From positions 62,001 to 126,000 of the forward strand of contig JADNRY010000002.1 in assembly GCA_015501585.1 (NCBI GenBank): a stretch of 64,000 nt of DNA, given 5' to 3'. This document shows, in pieces, positions 1 to 9,776 of the stretch. Source of the DNA: Rhodocollybia butyracea (taxonomy: Eukaryota > Basidiomycota > Agaricomycetes > Agaricales > Omphalotaceae). Position 1 is the stretch's first letter. Each line of letters opens with the position of its first letter. The notes beneath the pieces were generated by a model that was not told where the DNA came from, made no database searches, and was given only the letters and a program-made list of their open reading frames with translations. The position numbers and the translations under genes were made by a program.

Positions 1-1322
1 AGATAGGAATGAACTTGATGAAACAGGAACCTGGGAGTCGTCTAAGGTAATTTTGGCGAGATTTCCGAAGTCCGTCTGAAATGAGAAGTCCACTACATTC
101 AGTTGTTCCAAAAAAATTCTATACTTGAACAATTAACCAAGTACAAAGAAGCGGTCAGAGCTAGAAGAGTGAAAAGAGCTTACCACAAGGTTGATACCAT
201 TCTTCCAAGCCCATTCTTCCTCCTCATCACTCCCAAAGCTACCTCCTCCGTACACAATTTCATCCACCGATGAGAGGGCATGTAAAGTCTCTGGGTCCAT
301 ATATGAAGCACGAATATGTTTCTTAAGAAAGTGCGGGAACAGGAAAAGCTTATTTGTCTTGCATCTGTTAATGATATCAACTAATTCGGAAGTAGAAGGT
401 TCGCCAGATTTATATTGGACCATGCAAGATGTGTGGTAGATTGCTGAAATGAGAGCTGCGAAAAAGAGTCAACTCAAGCAAGGAAATAGAAACATCTGGG
501 AACATACCACTGAATTGAGCCATAAAACCCATGCTTCCACTGTCGACAGTGTAAATTTGTTAGTAGAGAATAGTTGTGAGGCTATTGAAAGCCTCACTGC
601 CAAACTAGGATATCCAAATTCGCAGAATCCAAGTGAGCTCTTGTCGCTTTATGAACAATACCGTCCAACCAGGTGTAGTTGCAGGGAACAATCTTGGATT
701 TTGCAGAGGCGGATCCACTGGTCTGGTAAATGACTGCAACGTCAGAGCCTGTGACATGAGGTAGACCGGGGAGGGGATAGTCATTCGGATGGACAATAGT
801 GACCAAAGTAAAGCAGGGAATGGGTATATTCTGGACAATATCACTATATCCCGACTCATGGATGAAAGCACGAGTATTTGCCTGTTCAAGCGGGCCTTGG
901 ATGACACTGAAGTCGGCATTTTCGAATATATTGATGAGTTGGGGAATGTACCCAGCTCGGGAAATTGCGTATACATGCACGACGTCGAGATACTTGAAGC
1001 CTCCGAAACTGGGGCGGGGATGAGAGAGTCAGCTCATCCATTTATCGGCGGTACTCGCGGATGACATAGCAGCCCAACCCTATACAACTTACCATAAAGC
1101 AATCACAGACCTCTGAGGAATATCACTAGTTTCTTTCAAAACATGAAACCAGTACCGAGCAAGGTGTTCAATATCGAGAAGGAATTGATGGAAAGTGATG
1201 TCCGTCCATTGTTCAATCTCGTCGGTTTGGGAATTGACTTGGGGTATCTTGAATGCAACTCTGGCAGGAAAGCGAGAGGCCGCATCTTCAATGTTGGTTA
1301 AGTGTGTGAGGAGAAGTGGCAT
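1..1322 (-). CDS. NRPS-like adenylate-forming enzyme, N-terminal part (cut by window edge)
   Basis: This gene runs off the left edge, so only the 5' part of its adenylation (AMP-binding) domain is seen. The start is the ATG at 1322, beginning MPLLLTHLTNIEDAASRFPA. Splicing the short introns gives GFKYLDVVHVYAISRAGYIP, then the phosphate-loop-like motif YQTSGSASAKSK near 670-700, and further on VDEIVYGGGSFGSDEEEEWA. The last readable exon has FGTTECSGLL, the A5-type motif of adenylating enzymes. The family activates a carboxylic acid with ATP; in fungal NRPS-like enzymes a carrier domain and a reductase domain usually follow, but here they lie outside the window. The loop reads SGSASAKSK rather than the usual SGSTGxPK, so catalytic competence is uncertain. 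The substrate cannot be told. Confidence 0.75.
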
Positions 1323-3055
1323 GATCAATTCCCCCCTCTGGCTGGCTGAAGTGTTTATAAACGAGACCTCCTATAGCGAATAGTGTCACTTTGGGGTCAT
1401 GACTGTTTCTTTGCTCCAATAAGCAGTGGCCAACTCTTAATAAATCATTTGACGACCACAACCCTCTCGTTATTCGGACAGGTAAACATAATACCATTAG
1501 AGCAGACCTTGGGATTGAGAGCCAGAAGGAGATAGCAAAATTCATTAACCAAGATCTAGACCCTGCTCTACGCCAACGACAACGAATCCAGCTTGAGATA
1601 ATGAATCCGTTCATTGCGATTTGAAGTCATAATTACGTCCACGCTTGGATTATTTTGCTCTACACTGACGATAACGACTCTTGCTTGAGGCCCAAAAGTC
1701 TATTCATTTTGAAGTCATGATTACCTCCACACTTGATTCAAAGCTTGTATACATACCTTCTCCATTTCATGGACGGATGAGAGTCTGCAAAAGGGCTGTT
1801 TCGTACTGTCCGACCAAGGTGTCCAATAAGCCGTGTACGCTTCTTTCGTAGCTTTCCCGAAATAATCTAAACAATCGAAGATCAAACCTTCGAGAACGGC
1901 GGATAAAACGTCAGACACTTCTGAACATTACTCGGAAATATGTTCACCTCATGTCAAATCTTACACCCATTTGTCTATTCCTCTCAAACTGCGAACCCAC
2001 TGAACCTTACTTTTGGAACATTCAGCCCTACAGACACCAAATAAGTACTCGCACATTAATTCCAAGTCCTATCGTCATGGGGCTCCACCCAATACAGAGA
2101 AAAGGATGACGGAAAGCTGATTCGGAAGCAGTGACGTTAAATTTTCAGGCATGGGGGTCAGCCGCCTTGCAAGACGACTAGAGATTTCAGAGATCACGTC
2201 CAACGACTTCTATATCACTTCTTTCCTAGTTGGCGGTATATCGCCGCGTATTGCAGGGTAATCTGTTTCGTGCAACAGTAGAGAAACTTTCTTCGACCGG
2301 CCTGCAACATCGAGAAATAACTGGGGGATCCTGGAAAACCTTAGGTGCCACAGGTTAGCGCAGTACGTCCGTTTCAGGAGGATAAGCTTGACCATTACCA
2401 GATCAATAGGTTCGTTTTCCTCTCGTCCAGATGTTATCTCATCGAACAAGTCTAATTCTCAGATTTCGAAAACCAGAACTTAAGGTTTTCAAGATATTGA
2501 GGGCAGGATTAGGAAAAGGGGGAGGTACCTCCGGCGAATCCAGGCGAGAGCAGCTCCTTGGGTCGACCATTTGGGAGCTTTGAGGACATCACATCATGAG
2601 AGTGAAGAATAAAGAATATAGAATGGCGTTTGCTTAGATCGGCCCGCTCGTGGTCCGCCACAAGATGTCACTGTTTTCTACATACCTGGACTATTGCCTC
2701 TACTGATCTGTCTGCAGCCTCAGTTTGGGGAGACATTTACCTGTTGGACGCCACGGGACGACTGCGGGGATTCAACAACTAGAGAACTCGCCCTAGCTTT
2801 GAATGTCCACTCAATTCTTTCTGGGTTTATTTTCAATCGCTGGATTCCAATATTCGAAGATCGAGCTAAGCTCTAGCCTCCCGCAAAAATGCCACGACAC
2901 CATGCATTCATCCCTTGCCAACGATTGTTGTAGAATTCCTGTCATCCAAGGCACCTTGCAGACTGCAAATCTGCGGAAAAGAAAGAAAACGAACAAAACG
3001 TTAGTACGTCTGTTTCTTTATCAGGAGACAAAGGTACCTATGTATTTCGTTTTAA
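1323..3055. other. Intergenic stretch without a supportable gene
   Basis: About 1.7 kb with no convincing model. The minus strand between 1.7 and 2.5 kb holds short open stretches that read like parts of an F-box or LRR-type protein (for example LVMVKLILLKRTYCANLWHL), but stops interrupt them and no start or domain could be assigned. It could be a decayed gene. No RNA gene was seen. Confidence 0.3.
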
Positions 3056-3809
3056 CATAGAGCACGTTATTCTAACCTATTCATACAGCTGAATTGTTCC
3101 TAAATACCTCCTAGATTCAAAATGACCTCATTTCCGATTCTAAATCTCTACTCACTCTTTCCCTTGTATCGCTGCCCCAAACCCAAATCTTACAACTAGC
3201 CCGAACATCCCCGTTATTCGCCCCGAGCATTGCGGCGTAGTTGCCTTTCTATCAGGAACAGCGCGGCTGAAGATACAAAAGAGGAAGATCAAATGAGTTG
3301 CCGGGAGAATGGAAGAAGCGGTATGGGAGAAAAAAGTCGAAGAGGCGGCAGACTGGTCAATCGAATATGGTTTAGAGGGAAGGGGAATACAAACGATTAT
3401 GGCCCTTGTTCTGACTCGAAGACGGCCAGGGGAATGTTTCGATTGTATGTGCACTCGAAACCTCGGGATTGAAGAGACGAAAAGGTCGGAAAATGACTTC
3501 ATTTGGTCTTGCAAAGTTCACGCCGCCTGTGGGAACCCATGTCAGGTTCTTGTCTTTCTGCGGTCCTTGGCACCTCGAAATCGCTCAAGGGAGCGATTGG
3601 GATCTAAACGGCACAGGAATTTCTGGCGCTCATAGACGACTAGCGCCGAAAATGAATACATTCCTTTGCGCAAAGTATACCAATACCGGACTGAAACTGA
3701 ACCCACTCCCGCCCGGGAAGGTTCATAGTCTGTAGAGGCGTAGCAGTGACATTCCCGTTGTCCTAGTCGGCGTCCGCTGGGCGAGATTTGCGATGGGGGT
3801 GGATGGGCG

Positions 3810-3815
3810 TATAAA
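3810..3815 (+). promoter_or_regulatory. TATA box of gene A1
   Basis: TATAAA lies 46 bp before the chosen ATG at 3856, in a GC-rich context (GGGCGTATAAAGG). The same arrangement is found before gene A2. Confidence 0.65.
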
Positions 3816-3855
3816 GGCCACCAAAATGCGAGAGCTTTCACCTATCTTCGAAGCC

Positions 3856-4324
3856 ATGTCCCGTCTTTCCAACTTCAGCACTGTTTTCTTTATCGCCTTC
3901 CTCTTCCAGGTCTTGACCGTTCACGGTCTTCCTGAGCCCCGTAGTACTGTAACTCACTGTAAGTTCGAGTTTTGATATGTTTATCATTGATTACATGCTT
4001 ACATTTCTTTGTGTAGGTGGAGCTGAGGGAGCTGTAAGAGTTTTTTTTTTCGGCCATTGACCTGTGCAGCTAACAATACTCAACGCTTCTATAGGCCCCC
4101 TACTGTATGTCTTCGACCTAAACCGCCGGTTATAACTATCTTAACTTATGAGACGTGTAGGTGCATCCGGATTCAAATGTTGTGGACCGTTCTTCAGACC
4201 TATTGACGGTAGCGAGCCTGCCTTTGGAACGTCAGTATATCATTTGCGTAGTTTCAAAACTGTTGCTGACGCTGTCCGTGGATATTACAGCTGTGTTCCT
4301 GAGAGCGGACCCTGCCCTCTCTAA
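3856..4324 (+). CDS. Small secreted six-cysteine protein A1 (knottin-like)
   Basis: Five exons: 3856-3958, 4017-4033, 4095-4104, 4161-4230 and 4291-4324, giving 77 residues. The N-terminus (MSRLSNFSTVFFIAFLFQVL) is a signal peptide, probably cut after TVHG at about residue 24. The mature part has six cysteines spaced C-x7-C-x5-CC-x16-C-x6-C and ends two residues later, the order seen in inhibitor-cystine-knot folds. Exon 3 is only 10 nt. Introns 1 and 3 split the codons of Cys I and Cys II in phase 1, and intron 4 lies just before Cys V. An in-frame ATG at 3826 would add ten residues ahead of the signal; A2 lacks it, so 3856 is preferred. The fold is inferred from spacing only. The function is unknown; an effector, inhibitor or antimicrobial role is possible. 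Confidence 0.75.
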
Positions 4325-4941
4325 ATTTTGGGATTCAATCTGGAGGTTATGATATATTCTCTGGCGGTACCGCTGAAACATCTCGCAGGATGGCTACTTA
4401 GGCTACGATGAGCGCTGAATTTATGTAATCCGGAATAGAAAACTACTACATAGTTACTACTAGTCTTTTGGTGTTATGGGTTTTTAGTACTACTTTGAGT
4501 CTCAGTGTATCACCCTGTCCTCACTGTTGCCACGCGCATACCGCAAGGATCTACAATTGGTTATCGGAAGCTCCCGCCGTCCTTTACAAACTACCGGTCT
4601 TTACAAGCATGCCGGAACGGGAATCCAAATGCGCAGAATAGAGTTTCTGGTGCTTATATACGACTACTAGCATTGAGAATGAATGAATAACGACAAGAAA
4701 CAATAATAAACAAGTACCAAACGTTTCCGTTCGAAGGCAAAGTATTTGTAGTAATTTGCTCTATGAATATCGAATTCTTCAAACATCCGAATTCCCGGCC
4801 CAAACAAAATACTCGTCATAGTTAGGTAGCCGAATGCAATTTGGTCGTAGTTATACAATGTTAGAAAATCAACGACTCGGGAAAAGGATTGAGGCGGGGC
4901 TGGGGAAATCGGAGAGCTTGAGAACTAGTCTCATGTCCAGG

Positions 4942-4948
4942 TATAAAA
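4942..4948 (+). promoter_or_regulatory. TATA box of gene B1
   Basis: TATAAAA lies 83 bp before the B1 ATG. The spacing is the same in B2, and the flanking sequence (AGAACTAGTCTCATGT) is conserved between the copies. Confidence 0.65.
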
Positions 4949-5024
4949 ACTGAAGGACTCAAGCATCTATTCTCCAACTCCCCGATTTGAATTGTCAGAA
5001 CCCACCAGCATTTACTTACTTGCA

Positions 5025-5505
5025 ATGTTGTTCAAACTCACTGTCCCTGCCGTCTTCGTGGCGTTGTTGTTAAACACTCTGGCAGCCACTGGCGTTGGAG
5101 CTGTCCCGCAAGGTCCCATTATCCTCCCATGTAAGTCTGTTCCTTACAGTATGTGCCTCAGGCTTTTATGGACTCCACTGATGCTCCCAATGTGATTAGG
5201 CAGCGGAGCCGATGATACTACCAGCGTAAGTCAGAGCTCAACTTTTTTAAATGCTCGTAATTGTCCTCACAACTGACTACTTGCTCTATCTTACCGCTCT
5301 GTGCTTGCATATACGTAGTGTGAGTAGCGTGAGTGTAACCTCGTCGAAAAGTAAATTAATCTTTGTCTCAGGCCCTTCAGGCGATCTTTGCTGCTTTAAC
5401 ACCGGGGCTTGGAGGTGAGCCATGCGATGTAGGGTACAGGTTACCGAGTTGTTTACCTTGTTCGATCTTAGATGTCAAGCTGCTGGTCTCGAGTGCACTG
5501 TATAA
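5025..5505 (+). CDS. Small secreted six-cysteine protein B1 with a single-nucleotide exon
   Basis: Exons 5025-5130, 5200-5225, 5319 (one base, T), 5372-5414 and 5472-5505, giving 69 residues. The protein starts with a signal peptide (MLFKLTVPAVFVALLLNTLA). The mature part has the spacing C-x8-C-x5-CC-x7-C-x6-C and stops two residues later. Cys II exists only if the lone T at 5319, flanked by TAG on its left and GTGAGT on its right, is kept as an exon between a 93-nt and a 52-nt intron and joins GC of exon 4. All four intron positions match those of the A genes: Cys I codon, phase 0, Cys II codon, and just before Cys V. Treating 5226-5371 as one intron instead gives a cysteine-poor tail. Transcript data are needed to settle it. 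Function unknown. Confidence 0.7.
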
Positions 5506-6485
5506 GTACATTGAGCTACCGAGGATCTGTACGAAGTAGTGCTGCGAAGCTGAGGAGGGATGTTTCTACTATATGTAGTTCCATTCACCAATTTATACTG
5601 TTATTTTCTCAAGTCTCGCAAGTCTCGATGCGGCTCGATATATACAGCTTTGGCTTGTGTGAATTAAACCTGATAAACTTGCGCTTATCATAATCTCTTT
5701 ATCAACGTTGATCCATCAACCTTATTTCCGCGTATTTCGTGAACATAGAGCACATAGAGGATGTTCTTTTAACTTATCCATACAGCTGGACTCTCATAGA
5801 ATACACACCTGGATTCCCGTCGTCCCGATCCTAGATCTCAACTCACATTATTTTAAACCAATTTCACAACTAGCCCGAACATCCCCATTATCCAGTACGA
5901 GTATCACCGTGTAACTGCCTTTCTATCAGGAACAGCGCGGCTGGAGATACAAAAGAGAAAAGTAAAATTGAGTTATTGGGAGAGTGGAAGAAGCGGAATT
6001 GGGAAAGAGTGGTCGAAGAAGCGAGTTTGGTCAATCGAGTATGGCTTAGGGGAAGGAGAATACAAGTGATTATCGCCCTTGTTTTGACTCAACGACGGCC
6101 AGGGAGTGCTCCAGTTGTGTGTGTACTAAAAATTTCGGGATTGAAGAGACACAAACGTGGAAATGACTGCATTTGGTCTGGTGAAGTTCATGCCGCTTGC
6201 GGGAACTCATGTGGTGTTCTGATCTTTCTCCGATCCTTGGCACCTCAAAATCGCTTAATGGGGTGATCAAAATGGCGGGGCTTACAGACGATTAGCGTCG
6301 AAAATGAATACAAGAAGAGTGAATCCCCTACACTCAAAGTGTTACTAATACCGGACTAATACTAAAACCCCGCTCCTCCCCTCTCCGGCTTGGGAACGTC
6401 CAAAGTCTATGGCGACATAGCAGTGATATTTCAATTTGTCCTAGTCACCGTCCGCTGGACGAGATCTGCGATGGGGGTGGTTGGG

Positions 6486-6491
6486 TATAAA
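6486..6491 (+). promoter_or_regulatory. TATA box of gene A2
   Basis: TATAAA lies 63 bp before the A2 ATG, in the context GGTATAAAGGTGACC, which matches the A1 promoter. Confidence 0.6.
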
Positions 6492-6548
6492 GGTGACCGC
6501 CAAAAAGCGAGAGCTTTCACCTGGCATCTTGAACGAACATTGACAGCC

Positions 6549-7015
6549 ATGCCCCGTCTTTCTAACTTCAACACAGTTTTCTTTATCGCCTTCCTCATCC
6601 AGGCCTTGACTGTTCACGGTCTTCCTGAGCCCCGTAGTACTACCGATGTGGTTCACTGTAAGTTCGAGTTGTGACATGTTTGTGATTATATGCTTATATT
6701 CCTTTGTTCAGGTGGTTTTGTAGGAGCTGTAAGAGTGTTCTTTGGCCACTGATCTGTGCAGCTAACAGTATTCAACGCTCCTCTAGGCCCCCTACTGTGT
6801 GTATTTGGTTAGAAATGTCGGTTATGTTAACTTATGAGGCGTGCAGGTCCTTCTGGATTCACCTGTTGTGGACCGCTCTTCGATTTTCCTGACGGAACTC
6901 TCCTTGGAGCGTTTGTATATTATCTATATATTTCCAGAAATCTCACTGACGTGCTCACTACTTTGCCCGTGGATATTACAGCTGTGCTCCCGGGGACGGA
7001 CCTTGCCGTTTCTAG
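6549..7015 (+). CDS. Small secreted six-cysteine protein A2 (knottin-like)
   Basis: Duplicate of A1 in the second unit. Exons 6549-6657, 6712-6728, 6787-6796, 6847-6910 and 6982-7015 give 77 residues. The signal peptide (MPRLSNFNTVFFIAFLIQAL) and LPEPRST after it are nearly identical to A1, while the mature part has diverged except for its cysteines, glycines and prolines: C-x7-C-x5-CC-x14-C-x6-C. The loop between Cys IV and Cys V is two residues shorter than in A1 and has different residues. Exon 3 is the same 10 nt as in A1. The intron 4 donor is the weak GTTTGT. Conserved scaffold with variable loops fits functional divergence after duplication. Function unknown. Confidence 0.75.
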
Positions 7016-7770
7016 TGGTACCGGTACCGCTGAAACATCTCGCCGTATGTTACGACGAGCGGTGAATTTATGTAATCCAGAATAGATAACTACCTACGTA
7101 GTTACCCTTAGTCTGTTGGTTATGAGTTTTTACTGCTGCTTTTAGAGTTACTTTCAGCCCAGTTGCCCACCCTTCCGTGAGCTGTGTCAGTCCTCACTGT
7201 CCCTATTGTAGACGCGCACGATGATCCGGCGGCATATCCGCTACCCTAAAAGGTAGATTTAAGAATTGTTACCAGTTCTTAAGCCGGATCATGTATAAGG
7301 AGAACTACAGGGGCAGCCGTAGTCTCATAAACAAGCATGTTTATACCTATAGCGCGAGGGTCTACGGTACAATCTATTAGCAGCCGTCCGTTACAACTGC
7401 CGGCCTTTACAAGCATGCGAATGGCAATCTGAACATACGAGATAGAATTTCTGATACTCACAGATGATTAGCATCGAGGATGTATACAAAAAACAACTTT
7501 GAACAACCACCAGCGATTTTGATTCGAGACAAATTATCTGTACTTTGCCAGTTGGATGCTGAATTTTTGTGAAACTTGTTGCCAAAACTGACAAGTCTTC
7601 ATTGAGAAGTCCAGGAACCCGAAATCCTGATCATTCGAAGGTCCGGCTCAAACAGAATACTCGTCATGCATAAGGCTAGTCGGATGCAATTGGTCGCAGG
7701 TATACCACTGTTAAAGGATTGAGGCCGAGCGGGTCAATCGGAGAGCTTGAGAACTAGTCTCATGTTCAGG

Positions 7771-7777
7771 TATAAAA
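7771..7777 (+). promoter_or_regulatory. TATA box of gene B2
   Basis: TATAAAA lies 83 bp before the B2 ATG, the same distance as in B1. Confidence 0.65.
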
Positions 7778-7853
7778 GCTGAAGGATCCAAGCATCTGTT
7801 CTCCAACTCCCCGATTTGAATCGTCAGAACCCACTAGCATCTACTTACTTGCA

Positions 7854-8331
7854 ATGTTGTTCAAGCTCACTGTCCCTGCCGTCTTCATGGCGTTGTTGCT
7901 AAACACTCTGGCAGCCAATGGCGCAGACGCTGCCTCGCCATCTGCGGGTCCCATTATCCTCTGTAAGTTTGTTCCTCATAACATATGCCTCAGTCTTGCA
8001 TGGACGTGACTGACACGCTCAATTAGGTAACGGAGCCGATGATACTACCAGCGTAAGTCGGAGCTCGATCTTTTTAAGTGCTCTCAATTGACCTCACAAC
8101 TGACTGCTTGCTTTATCTTACCGCTCTGTGCTTGCATATACATAGTGTGAGTAGCGTGAGTGCAACATCATTGAAAAGTAAACTAACCTTTGTCTCAGGC
8201 CCTTCAGGCGATCTTTGCTGCTTTAACACCGGGATTTGGAGGTGAGCCATGCAATATAGGGTATAGTTACCGAGTTATTTACCTTATCTGATCTTAGATG
8301 TCAAGCTGCTGGTCTCGAGTGCACTGTATAA
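7854..8331 (+). CDS. Small secreted six-cysteine protein B2 with a single-nucleotide exon
   Basis: Duplicate of B1. Exons 7854-7962, 8027-8052, 8146 (one base, T), 8199-8241 and 8298-8331 give 70 residues. The signal peptide is followed by a slightly longer pro-region (ASPSAGPIIL) and then C-x8-C-x5-CC-x7-C-x6-C. The single T again sits between TAG and GTGAGT and completes the Cys II codon. Intron 3 has a CTAAC branch-like site and a CTCAG acceptor. Introns 2 and 3 are 93 and 52 nt, exactly as in B1. The last exon is identical to that of B1, and the two genes differ freely just after the stop codon, which supports the stop used here. Confidence 0.7.
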
Positions 8332-9776
8332 GTATGCTGAGCTGCAGAGGATCTATACAATGAAGCATCGCGAAGATGAGGAGGGATGTTTCTATCATAT
8401 GTAGTCCCATTTACCAATATATGCTGTTATTTTTCTCAAGTCTCCTTGCAACTGGCTGAATACGACTCGATATATACAGCTTTGGTTTGTGGGAAGTGCC
8501 TGGCAAAAGCAGGCGCTTATCATTTTTACCACGTTGATCTCATGAAATGCTCATCAACTTTCTTTCCCTCTTATGTTCGCTAGTCTTTGGCTCTTAAACT
8601 TTTCGTTCCTGCAGTGCAAACAAGATGCTAGCTTACCCAAAAATAAAAGGTGCGCGACTGTATCATCATAGTACATGACAGCGAGGGAGAGTCGATCGCC
8701 TTTCCAAACATAACCTTAGTTAATCGGCTCTCTGTGTTCTATTTGCGCTTCCTCCGACCTCTGGAATCTATATGTACCACATAGGTGAGAAGAGAAAACT
8801 GCTTGGAAACATTTGTAACAGATCATGGACTGCCTAGTATGGTTATAACTCGTTACAAATCGGGCTACTCAACACTGCATTCCCATCGTAGATGCGGCCA
8901 CGCTGGCTGCGCAGATAAGGAAGAGATAAGTGTCAAATGAACTCCGTTTGGGAAAAATGGATTGATGAAACTTTCAGGACGTTCGGTAATCTCTACTTAC
9001 ATCCAGCGACTCGTCTGAGACCGGTCCCGCATATTTGAGTGTTTTATTTATTTGTGCTCCCCTCACGTTTCCTTTGAACCATAGACAGTTTGCCTGTGAT
9101 CGATCTAATTATTCCAGACGCCAAATGGCGCATGGAAATTTATCACGCAAAAATCGTAGAGTTTCATGGGCACTGCAGACTCTAGATTAGTCTGCAAATT
9201 CATACACCTCTTCTCTTTTTCTTCCTCGTCGAATATTTCTGACAAATACAATGGCCATCGTTCTGTTAATGACAGGGGTGGGCCACCCCAAGACTCGTCT
9301 ATAATCGTATGAGGCTGGAAGCACTCAATCTCTTGAATCTCTGGTGAGGGTTGGAGGGCTTGGGGGTACTCTCCGAACCGAAGCAACATTGTTTTGATCG
9401 CCCTCCTAGATCATTTTATTTTCCAGATGAAACTTTACAAATTTGAGGGTCACGTAGTTCGCTGTAAGGACTCTCGTAGTTAGTATTAGAATAAGTACCC
9501 TGTCCCAGGATGTTAATGGTTGGATTTATATCTTAAGCGCTTCTATGCATGACCTAGTTGGGGATATTTTGGTCTTAACCCTCTCACTTGAAGCCCAGCT
9601 TGTCCTTACCGTTCCTTACCGTTAATAAAGCCGCCTTGGTTGTTGGCGCTTAAATGTCACCTGATCGGGGTCTCGTGACGTTGTGCCCTCGGATTCCGGT
9701 CCTCCGGAATGACGCCACGGTGAAGCTTTGAAGATAAAGACGATTATCTGTCTCGTCAAAGCTTCGTATCTGCGCC
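8332..9776. other. Intergenic stretch; one weak ORF only
   Basis: No homologous gene was recognised. The minus strand at 9105-9389 holds an intact 94-codon frame starting MLLRFGEYPQALQPSPEIQE. It has no signal peptide or known motif and could be chance or a small unknown gene. The end nearest the NAD synthase start serves as its promoter and holds a perfect inverted repeat (listed separately). Confidence 0.3.
9693..9710. promoter_or_regulatory. Inverted repeat upstream of the NAD synthase gene
   Basis: ATTCCGG and CCGGAAT flank TCCT, a perfect 7-bp inverted repeat 67 bp before the ATG. The core is CGG-N4-CCG, an arrangement of half-sites used by Zn2Cys6 factors in fungi. Binding is inference. 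Confidence 0.35.

Larger units (their letters stand above)
3060..8500. repeat. Tandem duplication of a 2.7-kb unit carrying genes A and B
   Basis: Unit 1 (about 3060-5740) and unit 2 (about 5745-8500) align along most of their length, including noncoding DNA. The roughly 520 bp upstream of each A promoter (3060-3600 and 5745-6265) are clearly homologous and share the string CTTTCTATCAGGAACAGCGC at about 3244 and 5923. Each unit holds one A gene and then one B gene on the plus strand. ATG-to-ATG offsets are 2693 bp for A and 2829 bp for B, so small indels have built up since the duplication. A related element also lies upstream of all four genes (near 3634, 4663, 6287 and 7464), which points to an older duplication that produced A and B. 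Confidence 0.85.

Noticed and set aside
1288..1614. 108-codon minus-strand frame upstream of the adenylate-forming enzyme
   Set aside because: It overlaps the start of the real gene in another frame and shows no motif.
3152..3514. 120-codon minus-strand frame in the duplicated upstream region
   Set aside because: The homologous part of unit 2 (about 5850-6200) does not keep this frame, so it is not under coding constraint.
5226..5371. One long intron in B1 instead of two introns around a T
   Set aside because: It splices cleanly but shifts the frame, loses five cysteines, and breaks the match with the A genes; the copies also diverge after the stop used in the six-cysteine frame.
3856..8331. 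Hydrophobins
   Set aside because: Size, signal peptide and a CC pair fit loosely, but hydrophobins have eight cysteines with two CC pairs; these have six with one.
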